DNA of 64,000 nucleotides, taken from positions 98,953-162,952 of the forward strand of contig CAMLFH010000009.1 in the NCBI GenBank assembly GCA_946479285.1. Direction: 5' to 3'. The position numbers were made by a program, and so were the translations under genes. The stretch is from an uncultured Flavobacteriales bacterium. GTDB lineage: Bacteria > Bacteroidota > Bacteroidia > Flavobacteriales > Crocinitomicaceae. Every line of letters starts with the position of its first letter. Position 1 is the stretch's first letter. Positions 42,139 to 51,297 of this stretch are shown piece after piece. The notes below the pieces were generated by a model. That model searched no databases and was not told where the DNA came from. It saw nothing but the letters and a program-made list of their open reading frames with translations.

Positions 42139-42774
42139 TCAATCAATTATCCAACGAACAATATTAAATGCTTCTGCGTATTTCGTTCCGATCTGAACAC
42201 CTCTTGTTCTAGCTACGGATCTTAAGAAATCTTCGTCTGAATAAGGTCTGTGTGCCTGCGATTGATATTCTTTCAAAGCATTTACTTTTGTCTGAACATG
42301 TTTCTCTTCCAAATGAACGAAACTGGATGTTGTAAAAGACAAATTATTCCAAGGCAGCTCGTAAGACAAAATCGAAGAGAACTTAAATGCCCGCAATCCT
42401 TCCGTTGCAACTGTTGCGTGATCCTGGTGAACATCCTGCAGATCGGGCATAAAAATCAATTCGGGTTTTAAATCCTGTCGGATCTTGATCAAATCATCCA
42501 AAATATCTTGTCTTCGGTAACCGAAAGTTCTTACATCGTAATCAAACAAAAGCAAGTTTTCGCTTTTGATGCCAAGTACTTTTGTTGCTGCCTTTACTTC
42601 CGTAATTAAAATATCGGATGGAAACTGAGGTAAAACAGATTGCTGACATGCAGAAAAAGCTGCATAAGTTACCTCGTGTCCTTCTTCAATAAACTTAGCA
42701 ATTGTTCCTCCACATCCGAATTCACCATCGTCTGTATGCGGTGCCAGAACAAGTACTCTTTTTTTTGTCTTCAT
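42139..42774 (-). CDS. PIG-L/LmbE family deacetylase
   Basis: 211 aa. LVLAPHTDDGEFGCGGTIAK is the zinc motif (PHxDD), and DVHQDHATVATEG supplies the HxxH ligands. Family members remove N-acetyl groups from GlcNAc-containing substrates. Neighbour LpxD-like acyltransferase could re-acylate the freed amine, a sensible pair (inference). Stop is one base before the next ATG. Confidence 0.9.
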   Translation of the reverse strand: MKTKKRVLVLAPHTDDGEFGCGGTIAKFIEEGHEVTYAAFSACQQSVLPQFPSDILITEVKAATKVLGIKSENLLLFDYDVRTFGYRRQDILDDLIKIRQDLKPELIFMPDLQDVHQDHATVATEGLRAFKFSSILSYELPWNNLSFTTSSFVHLEEKHVQTKVNALKEYQSQAHRPYSDEDFLRSVARTRGVQIGTKYAEAFNIVRWIID

Positions 42775-42804
42775 TTATATGTAGTTTATTCTCTTAAATT
42801 GAAG

Positions 42805-43899
42805 TTAATCAAATTGATTGAACTCCATGAAGTTTTTAATCGTTTCAACCATCTTTTGAGCCGCGGTCCCGTCTCCAAAATACACTTTACGCTCTTCGGA
42901 CGGATTAAAATTCCGGATAGCTTCAGCTATTTTGAGCTCATCTGCTCCAACAAGGATATTCCAGCCATTTTCAACGGTTTCGACCCATTCGGTTTCTTCC
43001 CGCAAAGTAATGCAGGGAATTCCCAGGAAAAAAGCTTCTTTTTGAATCCCGCCGCTATCCGTAACAATCTTCTTTGCACTTGATTCCAGGTGAACCATGT
43101 CCAAATATCCAACCGGATCTATCACGCGAATGGTATCTGCCAATTTCAATCCGTAATCACTTATGCATTTTAATGTCCTCGGATGCAGCGGTAAAACAAT
43201 CAATTCTTTGGAGGCGTTCAATCCTTCAAAGATGGCAGCAAGTTTTTCCAAACTATCTGTATTCTCAGCTCTGTGAATCGTGCACAAGAGAAACTTGCCT
43301 GCTTCCAGGTTCAATGATTCCAGGATCCTGCTTTTCTCCTGAGCAATTTTCGTGAAATGCAAAATTCCGTCATACATTACGTCCCCAACCAGGTAAACAT
43401 CTTTAGTAATTCCTTCGTTCTGCAAATTTTGAACGGATGTTTGAGTGGGTGCAAACAAGATTTTAGAAATATGATCTGTTAAAATCCGGTTTTGTTCTTC
43501 CGGCATGGCTTTATTGAAGCTTCTTAATCCGGCCTCTACATGAATTACCGGGAAAAGTAATTTCGATGCGGCCAAAGCTCCGGCAATGGTTGAATTTGTA
43601 TCACCGTAAACCAATACAAAATCGGGCTTCTCTATTTCCAGTACTTTTTCAATTTCAGTAAGCATGGCACCTGTCATTGCACCGTGTGGGCCTGAACCTA
43701 TATTCAAATGGTATTTTGGATTAGGAATATTCAACTCTTCAAAGAAAACTGCCGACATATTCGGGTCGTAATGCTGACCGGTATGTACCAATACTTCATC
43801 AAAATGACTGCTGATCACCGAAGAAACGGCTGCCGCTTTTATAAACTGAGGTCTCGCTCCTAATATGGTTACAATTTTCACCTTTCCCATTGCCGACAA
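42805..43899 (-). CDS. wecB: UDP-N-acetylglucosamine 2-epimerase (non-hydrolysing)
   Basis: 364 aa. VTILGARPQFIKAAAVS, HTGQHYDPNMSAVFF, VYGDTNSTIAGALAA, HVEAGLRSFNKAMPEEQNR and TDSGGIQKEAFFLGIP are all standard. Interconverts UDP-GlcNAc and UDP-ManNAc. Supplies a ManNAc-type precursor for the polysaccharide. Start ATG 43899, or ATG 43890 (MGKVKIV). Confidence 0.95.
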   Translation of the reverse strand: MSAMGKVKIVTILGARPQFIKAAAVSSVISSHFDEVLVHTGQHYDPNMSAVFFEELNIPNPKYHLNIGSGPHGAMTGAMLTEIEKVLEIEKPDFVLVYGDTNSTIAGALAASKLLFPVIHVEAGLRSFNKAMPEEQNRILTDHISKILFAPTQTSVQNLQNEGITKDVYLVGDVMYDGILHFTKIAQEKSRILESLNLEAGKFLLCTIHRAENTDSLEKLAAIFEGLNASKELIVLPLHPRTLKCISDYGLKLADTIRVIDPVGYLDMVHLESSAKKIVTDSGGIQKEAFFLGIPCITLREETEWVETVENGWNILVGADELKIAEAIRNFNPSEERKVYFGDGTAAQKMVETIKNFMEFNQFD

Positions 43900-43905
43900 A
43901 ATAAG

Positions 43906-44679
43906 CTATTTCCTTTGAATGCTTGAGTAAATTCTTTTTAAAGATGTCTGATTGGGGTAAGAAATCAGCACTGCACGGTGTTTTCCGTGAAAAACAAACA
44001 TGCTTCCGGCTGCTACGGCTGTGGCACCATAAGCAACGCCTTCGCACAAATGTTCTATTGTTCCTGCACCGCCGCTGATAATGATTGGTATTTTGACTGC
44101 ACGGCGAACTGCACGAATCAATTCCAGGTCAAAACCGCTTCCCGTCCCTTCCCGGTCAATGGAATGAAGCAGGATTTCACCAACTCCCAATTGTTCCAGT
44201 ACCTGCGAATATGCAACCGGATCCTGCTGATTTTTTTTGGTTCCTGACCGCGTATACAACTCATATTCTCCCGAAGCCTTCTTCTGGATATCCAGTGAAA
44301 CACAAATGCTTGAACTTCCGAATTCGGTCACAGCCTGCCTGACAAATTCGGGATTTTCAACGGCTTCCGTACCGATAATTACTTTTTCAATCCCGATCTG
44401 GATAATTTGACGAATATCTTCGATGGTTTTTATTCCACCACCATAAGATAATGGCATAAAGCATTCTCCGGCAATTTCCTCCAGCAGGCGAATGGGAATG
44501 GGTGTTCCTTTTACCGATGCATCCAAATCTAAAAAAACCAGTTCGTCCACTTCTTTTTCGTTAAAAATTCGGATGGCATTCAAAGGATCTCCGATATATT
44601 TCGGATTCTGAAATTGAACCGTTTTCACCAAAGCTCCATCCTGAAGCAACAAAACCGGGATACATCTTGGTAGTGCCAT
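43906..44679 (-). CDS. HisF-like cyclase/ammonia-acceptor protein (WbuZ/HisF2 type)
   Basis: 257 aa TIM barrel. RCIPVLLLQDGALVKTVQF, NPKYIGDPLNAIRIFNEKEV, FLDLDASVKG and PLSYGGGIKTIEDI fit the surface-sugar subgroup of HisF better than true histidine enzymes (the LLL..LVKT..F..P.YIGDP pattern). With the HisH-like partner it would deliver ammonia for amidation of an N-acetyl sugar. One-base overlap with hisH-like gene. No other histidine genes are nearby. Confidence 0.88.
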   Translation of the reverse strand: MALPRCIPVLLLQDGALVKTVQFQNPKYIGDPLNAIRIFNEKEVDELVFLDLDASVKGTPIPIRLLEEIAGECFMPLSYGGGIKTIEDIRQIIQIGIEKVIIGTEAVENPEFVRQAVTEFGSSSICVSLDIQKKASGEYELYTRSGTKKNQQDPVAYSQVLEQLGVGEILLHSIDREGTGSGFDLELIRAVRRAVKIPIIISGGAGTIEHLCEGVAYGATAVAAGSMFVFHGKHRAVLISYPNQTSLKRIYSSIQRK

Positions 44680-45296
44680 TAGAAATTGGAAACAAAATTG
44701 GTTAATAACTGCATCCCATATTTGTGGCTTTTCTCCGGGTGAAACTGAACTCCCATCATATTTCCTTTCTGCACTCCGGCATGAAAGGGCTGAATATAAT
44801 CAGCTTGTAGAATCACTTCTTCGGGGTTTTTGCAGTTTACGTAGTAAGAATGTGCAAAATAGAATTTTGTTTCGTCACTAAATCCCTTCAAAAGCTGACT
44901 ATTCTCTTCTTTAAAGGAAACATATTCCCAACCCAAATGCGGAACAGGAAATGATTGATGGTCTTTCGGGTCGAATTTTTTCGTCTCCTGCTCTATCCAG
45001 GACAAACCGGGCAGTGTTCCTTCTTCACTTTTCAAACCGAATAACTGCATTCCCAGGCAAATTCCCAATATTGGGACTTTATCCGTTAACACACGTTGAT
45101 TCAAAACAGGCAGCAATTCTTTTTCACGCAGGTTGATCATGCCCTGGTCAAAGGACCCAACTCCGGGAAGAATTAACTTTTCAGCAGCCGAAATCTGTTC
45201 TTTATCGCTTGAAATAAGCGCATCAAACCCGATAAACTGAAGCATGTTCTTTATCGAACCCAAATTTCCCAGACCATAATCGACAATAACTATCAT
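44679..45296 (-). CDS. HisH-like glutamine amidotransferase (WbuY/HisH2 type)
   Basis: 205 aa class I glutaminase. Catalytic Cys in ILGICLGMQLFG, His and Glu in GVQFHPEKSHKYG, N-terminal VDYGLGNLGSIKNML. It releases ammonia from glutamine for the HisF-like partner. The third member expected in acetamidino-sugar loci (a WbpG/WbuX-type N-acetyl sugar amidotransferase) was not seen in the window. Confidence 0.9.
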   Translation of the reverse strand: MIVIVDYGLGNLGSIKNMLQFIGFDALISSDKEQISAAEKLILPGVGSFDQGMINLREKELLPVLNQRVLTDKVPILGICLGMQLFGLKSEEGTLPGLSWIEQETKKFDPKDHQSFPVPHLGWEYVSFKEENSQLLKGFSDETKFYFAHSYYVNCKNPEEVILQADYIQPFHAGVQKGNMMGVQFHPEKSHKYGMQLLTNFVSNF

Positions 45297-46612
45297 GCTG
45301 CAGGAGTTGTATTATGTGTATGCATTCTTTTGGTCAACCTCAAAAAGAGCACTATAATAATCACATATACCACGGACAATAAGACGCTGTTGAAACGCAG
45401 AATCCAATAAAAAGGATCAAAACCGGCATCCGTGATATGGAATTTATGCAAAACGTTTAGCAGGATCGGGAGAACTCCGAAGTTGAACAATTGAAAAAAT
45501 CCGACGAGGAGCCCGAAACCAAACATTAATTTTTGCCTGGATAAAACCAGCGACAAAGACGAAATGGGAGAAACAATAAAATTCAACATGAGAGCCGGAG
45601 CCAGGATTTCAGCAATTCTTCCTGCTTCTGTCCATCGTTCACCAAAAACGAATCCAAATAACTCGCTTCCGAAAAAGAAAAGCACCGTAAATGGAATAAT
45701 TGACAGGTAGAATAAAGTTCTGAGCGTTTTTAAGGTAAGTGGATAAACGGATTGTTTTTGATGGACCAATTCGGAACTTTTATTGAAAAAAACCTGTCCA
45801 AGTGATTGTCCGAATAAAGACAAAGGCAGTTTCAGCATCAAATATGCATAACTGAATGATCCGAAAGTTCCTTTTCCGTAGAACTCAACAATAAACGCTG
45901 CTATTGCTAAATCAACTCCCAGATCCAACAACACATGCGGCAGGTAGATAGCAGGATAGGATCTATATTCTTTAGCCAAGATCCGCATTCTTTTCACATC
46001 AGAAGTAGATGCATGGCTTTTCTTAGTTGACAGGAACGTTTTTACAAAGGCAAAAATCGATAAGAAAGATCCCAGCAATGTTCCAAAGATCAACCCGAAT
46101 GCGCCCCAATTCAACGCTCCGAAGATCAGACGAAACGAATTCACAGAAACGGAATTAGTCATTCGCTGGATAGAAATCTGCTTAAACAATTTCTTCCTGA
46201 CAGACCAATTCGTACCGAGATTAATCCAAACGCTCACATAAGCACTCAAAACCGAAACCAGCAGGAAAATGTAATTGGAAAAATTATAAGGCTTCAGCAG
46301 AAAATAGGTCAAACCTACCAAAAATACTGCTGTCAATACAACCAGCGAAATACGGAAAGATAAACGATACAAAGAGAATGCGTGATTGTCTTGCCTGGCA
46401 ACGGGTAAAGTTGCTTCATAACGCGCTGTAGCAATTGCCGCAATAAACGCAACCAAACGCGTATAAACTCCCAATTCGCCCATATCGGCAGTGGAGTAAA
46501 CCCGTGTGAGGATAGGATAAATGAGGTAAGCAATTAACTGAGCAATTGCAGTACCTGTCATCAAAGTAAGTACTGATTTTACAAAGTCAGATTTGAGCGC
46601 TTTTATTTGCAT
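45293..46612 (-). CDS. Oligosaccharide flippase (Wzx/MATE-like), copy 1
   Basis: 439 aa, about 12 spans. N-terminus VLTLMTGTAIAQLIAYLIYPILTR and YSTADMGELGVYTRLVAFIAAIATARYE is typical of Wzx-like polysaccharide exporters; SYAYLMLKLPLSLFGQSLGQVFFNK in the middle. Moves lipid-linked repeat units across the inner membrane. Overlaps the epimerase gene upstream by 10 bp. A second flippase of the same subgroup is at 55106. Confidence 0.9.
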   Translation of the reverse strand: MQIKALKSDFVKSVLTLMTGTAIAQLIAYLIYPILTRVYSTADMGELGVYTRLVAFIAAIATARYEATLPVARQDNHAFSLYRLSFRISLVVLTAVFLVGLTYFLLKPYNFSNYIFLLVSVLSAYVSVWINLGTNWSVRKKLFKQISIQRMTNSVSVNSFRLIFGALNWGAFGLIFGTLLGSFLSIFAFVKTFLSTKKSHASTSDVKRMRILAKEYRSYPAIYLPHVLLDLGVDLAIAAFIVEFYGKGTFGSFSYAYLMLKLPLSLFGQSLGQVFFNKSSELVHQKQSVYPLTLKTLRTLFYLSIIPFTVLFFFGSELFGFVFGERWTEAGRIAEILAPALMLNFIVSPISSLSLVLSRQKLMFGFGLLVGFFQLFNFGVLPILLNVLHKFHITDAGFDPFYWILRFNSVLLSVVYVIIIVLFLRLTKRMHTHNTTPAA

Positions 46613-47601
46613 TGCAATACATGTCGAAGGTATTCATTGATTCCTTCTTCAAAGGTATATACGGGTTTATAATTCAAATATTGCTCCATCTTACTTGTTG
46701 AAGCCAGTGAGTCTCTGATATCACCCTTTCGGTCAGGACCATAAGTCAATGTATGTTTAGAACCGGTTCCCAGTTCTTTTAGTCCGTCTTCCAAATTATT
46801 AATGACGGTATTTAGTGTCAGACTTCGGCCACAAGCTACGTTGTAAACCTGACCAAAAGCCTCCTCATTTTCAGAGATCAAAGACAAGAGATTTGCATGA
46901 ACTGCATTTTTCACATACGTAAAATCACGTGACTGCTCCCCGTCTCCATTCACCACAATTTCACCTCCATAAAGCATTTTATTGAGGAATCTTGGAATTG
47001 CTGCTGCATAAACACCTTCCGGGTCCTGGAATGGACCGAACACATTGAAATAACGCATCCCGATTGTTTCCATTCCATGCAGTTGATGGTAAACATGTGC
47101 GTATTCTTCATTGAGCAGTTTGGTTACCGCGTATGGAGAAAGTACTTTCCCCTCATCTCCTTCGTGCTTCGGAGAAGCTTGGGAATCTCCGTAAACTGAT
47201 GAAGAGCTGGCATATACAAAGCGTTTTACATTCGCCTCTTTTGCTTCGTGCAGCATGGTTAAGAATCCGGTTGCATTTACGCGGTGCGTATTCAATGGCA
47301 ATTCGATAGATCTTGGTACAGAACCCAAACCGGCCTGATTGGAGATTGCATCCACCTCTTTCAGTAAATGCCTGTAATCTTCCGGATTGCAAATATCTCC
47401 TTCTACAAAACGGTAATTCGGATAGTGAGAAAGTCGGTCTACATTTGATTGAAGGCCGGTTTCCAAACTATCCAAAACAATAACAGAGGCTCCTATTTCT
47501 AATAGTGCCTCTGTCAAATTTGAACCGATGAAACCGGCACCGCCGGTCACCAGAATGGTTTTATTTTTTAATTTTTCAGATATCCGCTGAACTTGATCCA
47601 T
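46603..47601 (-). CDS. NAD-dependent sugar-nucleotide epimerase (WbpP/TviC-like)
   Basis: 332 aa extended SDR. ILVTGGAGFIGSNLTEALLE (NAD loop), SNQAGLGSVPRSIELP, ASSSSVYGDSQASPKHEG, and SPYAVTKLLNEEYA with YxxxK. GMRYFNVFGPFQDPEGVYAA matches UDP-GlcNAc/GalNAc 4-epimerases of the WbpP/TviC type. Start follows the rny stop (TAG-T-ATG) with one base between, so it depends on rny transcription unless an internal promoter exists. Confidence 0.9.
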   Translation of the reverse strand: MDQVQRISEKLKNKTILVTGGAGFIGSNLTEALLEIGASVIVLDSLETGLQSNVDRLSHYPNYRFVEGDICNPEDYRHLLKEVDAISNQAGLGSVPRSIELPLNTHRVNATGFLTMLHEAKEANVKRFVYASSSSVYGDSQASPKHEGDEGKVLSPYAVTKLLNEEYAHVYHQLHGMETIGMRYFNVFGPFQDPEGVYAAAIPRFLNKMLYGGEIVVNGDGEQSRDFTYVKNAVHANLLSLISENEEAFGQVYNVACGRSLTLNTVINNLEDGLKELGTGSKHTLTYGPDRKGDIRDSLASTSKMEQYLNYKPVYTFEEGINEYLRHVLQCK

Positions 47602-47602
47602 A

Positions 47603-49138
47603 CTATTTCGCGTAGTTCACGGAACGTTTTTCACGGATAACGGTAACTTTTACCTGTCCCGGATAAGTCATCTCTGTTTGGATTTTTTGAGAAATCGCAA
47701 ACGACAATTCATCCGCACGTAAATCTGTTACTTTTTCACTTTCAACCAATACACGCAGTTCTCTACCAGCCTGAATGGCATATGCTGAATTTACTCCGTC
47801 ATAGGATAAAGCCAGGTTTTCCAGGTCTTTGATACGTTTGATGTATGACTCAACAACCTCACGACGTGCACCAGGGCGAGCTCCCGAAATGGAGTCACAA
47901 ATTTGCACGATCGGTGAGATCAGGGATGTCATCTCGATTTCGTCGTGGTGAGCTCCGATTGCATTCAATACATCCGGTTTTTCACCAAATTTCTCTGCAA
48001 TTTTCATTCCCAGGATCGCGTGCGGCAATTCCGGTTCTTCATCCGGCACTTTACCAATATCGTGTAATAATCCGGCACGTTTTGCCACTTTTACGTTTAA
48101 TCCTAATTCAGCTGCCATGATCGCACATAAATTTGCTACCTCGCGGCTATGCTGCAATAAGTTCTGTCCATAAGAAGAGCGGTATTTCATACGTCCCACC
48201 ATCCGGATCAATTCCGGATGCAATCCGTGAATTCCTAAATCGATACAAGTTCTTCTACCTGTTTCAGCGATTTCTTCTTCCAAAGACTTTTTCGTTTTCG
48301 CAACCACCTCTTCAATACGAGCCGGGTGAATACGTCCATCCGAAACCAATTGATGCAAAGCCAAACGAGCGATCTCTCTTCTTACCGGGTCGAAACAAGA
48401 TAAGATAATTGCTTCGGGAGTATCATCTACAATGATCTCAACTCCTGTTGCTGCTTCCAAAGCACGAATATTTCGACCTTCACGACCGATAATTCTACCT
48501 TTCACCTCGTCCGAATCGATGTTGAATACAGAAACTGCATTTTCAACTGCCTGCTCGGAAGCCACACGTTGAATGGTTTGAATCACAATTCGTTTCGCTT
48601 CACGGTTTGCATTCAATTTTGCTTCTTCGGTAATTTCCTTGATGTGAACCATTGCTGAAGTTCTCGCTTCGTCTTTCAATGATTCCATCAACAAATTCTT
48701 CGCTTCTTCGATCGACATTCCGGTAATCTTGGTAAGCTCTGCAACACGTTTTTGGTGCATTTTATCCAATTCCTGGTGACGAATCTCGTTTGCTTCAACT
48801 TTCGTTGCCAATTCGGATTGTAAGCGTTCCGTATCTTTTTCTTTTCGGGAAACTTCTTCGATTTTTTGAGTCAGTGATTTTTCTTTTCCTTTCACCCTGT
48901 CTTCTGTCGACTGAATGCGTCTTTCACGTTCTTTCACGTTTTCCTCATGCTCTTCTTTCAACTTCAGGAAGCGTTCTTTCGCTTGAAGAATCTTATCTTT
49001 TTTCATTGCTTCCCCTTCCAGGTCCGCTTCTTTCAAGATCTGTTCTTTCCTTTTCTTGAGCATTGTCTGTTGGATAATGAACGTTACGACGCCCCCTCCT
49101 AACAATCCGATCAATGCTCCAATAATTACATTTACCAT
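47603..49138 (-). CDS. rny: Ribonuclease Y
   Basis: 511 aa from ATG 49138; the GTG at 49162 is less likely. N-terminal membrane span ([19 protein letters not shown]), long coiled coil (about 30-190), KH domain with [15 protein letters not shown], and HD domain with [12 protein letters not shown] and [10 protein letters not shown] membrane-bound endonuclease that starts mRNA decay. It sits with zapA and a coiled-coil gene as a housekeeping cassette inside the polysaccharide locus. Confidence 0.97.
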   Translation of the reverse strand: MVNVIIGALIGLLGGGVVTFIIQQTMLKKRKEQILKEADLEGEAMKKDKILQAKERFLKLKEEHEENVKERERRIQSTEDRVKGKEKSLTQKIEEVSRKEKDTERLQSELATKVEANEIRHQELDKMHQKRVAELTKITGMSIEEAKNLLMESLKDEARTSAMVHIKEITEEAKLNANREAKRIVIQTIQRVASEQAVENAVSVFNIDSDEVKGRIIGREGRNIRALEAATGVEIIVDDTPEAIILSCFDPVRREIARLALHQLVSDGRIHPARIEEVVAKTKKSLEEEIAETGRRTCIDLGIHGLHPELIRMVGRMKYRSSYGQNLLQHSREVANLCAIMAAELGLNVKVAKRAGLLHDIGKVPDEEPELPHAILGMKIAEKFGEKPDVLNAIGAHHDEIEMTSLISPIVQICDSISGARPGARREVVESYIKRIKDLENLALSYDGVNSAYAIQAGRELRVLVESEKVTDLRADELSFAISQKIQTEMTYPGQVKVTVIREKRSVNYAK

Positions 49139-49238
49139 AGTTCTTAAAATAAAAAATCCCACTGCTTACGGAGATGTTACGTAAACAAGTGAGAAAAAGA
49201 CCTGCGTTTCCCGATCAGCCATTGCTGATGAGAACCAA

Positions 49239-49538
49239 TTAATTCAATGCATCCAAATCATCAGAAAGTGCTTTCAATGCAGCCGTAGCTTCAGAGAAAT
49301 CAGCTTGCGGAGTGGTGCCAGCAGTTGCAGCCGGTGCCTTTCCTCCTCTTGTAGACAATTGTAAGGCGGTCATCGCCAATAAGTCTTGCATATCGCGTAC
49401 AGCAAAATTATCTTGTAGTTGTTTGATCGCTTTATTAATATCCTCAGCAGCACGCTGAACCTTTTCAACTTCCGTTTCCTGGACAGTTAAAGGGTACGTA
49501 CGACCGGCAACCACTACTTTCAAAGACACCTTACTCAT
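49239..49538 (-). CDS. zapA: Cell division protein ZapA
   Basis: 99 aa. VSLKVVVAGRTYPLTVQETEVEKVQRAAED is the ZapA N-terminal fold and the rest is helical (INKAIKQLQDNFAVRDMQDLLAMTALQL). Crosslinks FtsZ filaments at the division site. Followed by a 100-bp gap and rny. Confidence 0.92.
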   Translation of the reverse strand: MSKVSLKVVVAGRTYPLTVQETEVEKVQRAAEDINKAIKQLQDNFAVRDMQDLLAMTALQLSTRGGKAPAATAGTTPQADFSEATAALKALSDDLDALN

Positions 49539-49842
49539 TCGCTATTTTTAATTGTTGAATGCAGAAATCAATCTCTTTCACAAGCACATCAATTTCAACG
49601 CCATTGGTTGAAACAGGCTGTGCCTGAACTTGTTCACGCGCTTGGTCTAATTCTGATCTCAGGTTTTGGAGCTCATCCTCCATGGCCTTTTTCTGAGTTT
49701 GATACCCAGAAACCTCAGTATTCAGACGATTGATTTCATCCGTCATAGAACGAACGCGTTCTCTCTCAGTCACCAATGACTGGTGAAGCTGACGAGATTT
49801 CGCGCCAATTTGTTCAATTAAAGATTTCAACTCAGACGTCAT
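49531..49842 (-). CDS. Coiled-coil protein upstream of zapA
   Basis: 103 aa, almost wholly coiled coil (residues 5-75: SLIEQIGAKSRQLHQSLVTE, DEINRLNTEVSGYQTQKKAM), then a linker QAQPVSTNG and a last helix EIDVLVKEIDFCIQQLKIA. Overlaps zapA by 8 bp. By size and place it may be a ZapB-like or ZapA-partner protein, but I do not recognise a named family. Confidence 0.8.
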   Translation of the reverse strand: MTSELKSLIEQIGAKSRQLHQSLVTERERVRSMTDEINRLNTEVSGYQTQKKAMEDELQNLRSELDQAREQVQAQPVSTNGVEIDVLVKEIDFCIQQLKIANE

Positions 49843-49858
49843 CCAATAAGCGTTTGTA

Positions 49859-49888
49859 CAAAAATAGCAGGTAAAACCAATTCTACAA
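49859..49888 (-). promoter_or_regulatory. Promoter TTG-N19-TATTTTTG of the coiled-coil/zapA/rny unit
   Basis: Minus-strand TTG 49888-49886, 19-bp spacer, TATTTTTG 49866-49859, about 17 bp before the ATG at 49842. Full consensus match; gives the housekeeping cassette its own transcription. Confidence 0.65.
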
Positions 49889-50043
49889 CAATTTTATTGG
49901 AAGTTGTGAACAGTTTTTTGGCGATAAACCCAATTCATTCCGAATTATGAATTCCGAATTCCGGATTATAGACTTGTGTTACATCCGAATTCACAGGTAT
50001 TCAGGAGAACGAAAGTTCTTTGAGGTTTTCTTAAAAAGCGGAC

Positions 50044-51297
50044 TTAAGCAGCTTCATTTTGAGCAGGAAATTTCCGGTTCGGGAGGTAAACGGTGAAAAT
50101 GCAAAAAAGCAAAACATAGAACACTATTCCACTTTGCCTTTGGAACATGGATTCAAACAGGCAATTGAAAGCCAGGTTCAAAGTGAGCCAAAATAACAGT
50201 CCGAAACGGTATTTTTTGGCTATCCGGAAGTAAAAGACAAAGATCGAAAGAAAGATCAGCAGGCCAACAACACCAATTTCAACAGCCACCTGCAGAAATT
50301 GATTGTGTGGATTGTAATTCAAGTCCGCATAATCGCCCAATCCCTTATCTCTTAATCTTTTTCCCAGTTTATCGTCAAAATTCGCGGTCCCGGAACCCAT
50401 CGGATTCTCTAAAAACTCCTGAGTGGAGACGGTCCACATGAGTAAGCGCGTTTGGTTCCCGGAAGGATTCGTTCTTACTTTTTCAAACACTGTATTCGGA
50501 TCTTTCAGATAATTGAACAAATCATTTTTTGCACCATCCACTTCGATTTCAACATGGATATTTCCATAATAAGCCGTAATTGGAATCACCGGCAGAAAAG
50601 CAAGCATCACAAAAAACCAGATACGTGGTAATTTTTCGTAGAAGTAAGTAATCAAAATGGTCCCGACAACCAAAAAGAAGAAAATCAGGGAAGCAAACGA
50701 AAAACAGAAGAGCAAATTGGCACAAGTGAGCAAAAAATAGGCCCCGAGCCACCAATTATTAAACCCCTTCCACTTCTTTCGAACACCTTCACGGACCATT
50801 AAGAACGTGATTGTTGCAATTGCTGCGAAATAGGTTGGATGATGAATGTAGGAATAACGGCTACTTCCGAAACTGTTGTTGAAATCATGTGTCAGGTAAT
50901 AGACCTTGATTCCGTTTATAACGGATAACGCTGTTAGAATTAAGGTCCCAAGTACCAAACCAAGTGTAATTGGTTTCAGATCTATCTGACGCGAAAAACG
51001 AAACGAAAAAAGCAAAGGAAAGAGTACTAAAACCAGTTTCTTTTCCAGGTAGCCGAGTGCATCGCTCAAATGATTCGTAAAGAGTATCCCGAAAGCGTAG
51101 GCTGCATAAAGCAAGACAAAGATTAACAATACCGGTGAAAAGACAAATTTCATTTGCTTCTTTACAACCTGAATTGCTGTAAAAAGTACCAGAAGGATTA
51201 CAAAAATGGAGATCGATTTCGGTGCAAAACAAAAACAAGCCAGAGTTGCTGCCAGCAAATACTCGTAGATGGTTTCTATTTGAACCTTCTGCTTCAT
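50044..51297 (-). CDS. O-antigen ligase family membrane protein (Wzy_C)
   Basis: 417 aa, about 10-11 spans. The large periplasmic loop has VRTNPSGNQTRLLMWTVSTQ, FLENPMGSGTANF and LNYNPHNQFLQVAVEIGVVG, the Wzy_C signature with its conserved His. Either joins polysaccharide to a lipid/protein acceptor or polymerises it. Overlaps the acetyltransferase gene by four bases. Confidence 0.88.
   Translation of the reverse strand: MKQKVQIETIYEYLLAATLACFCFAPKSISIFVILLVLFTAIQVVKKQMKFVFSPVLLIFVLLYAAYAFGILFTNHLSDALGYLEKKLVLVLFPLLFSFRFSRQIDLKPITLGLVLGTLILTALSVINGIKVYYLTHDFNNSFGSSRYSYIHHPTYFAAIATITFLMVREGVRKKWKGFNNWWLGAYFLLTCANLLFCFSFASLIFFFLVVGTILITYFYEKLPRIWFFVMLAFLPVIPITAYYGNIHVEIEVDGAKNDLFNYLKDPNTVFEKVRTNPSGNQTRLLMWTVSTQEFLENPMGSGTANFDDKLGKRLRDKGLGDYADLNYNPHNQFLQVAVEIGVVGLLIFLSIFVFYFRIAKKYRFGLLFWLTLNLAFNCLFESMFQRQSGIVFYVLLFCIFTVYLPNRKFPAQNEAA

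Noticed and set aside
43906..45296. HisF/HisH as histidine biosynthesis genes
   Set aside because: No other his genes, sugar-locus context, and HisF shows the WbuZ-like N-terminal pattern.
49930..50000. Repeats of GAATTATGAATTCCGAATT (and a similar string at 56762-56815)
   Set aside because: AT-rich low-complexity intergenic sequence; arms are short and irregular, no clear unit.
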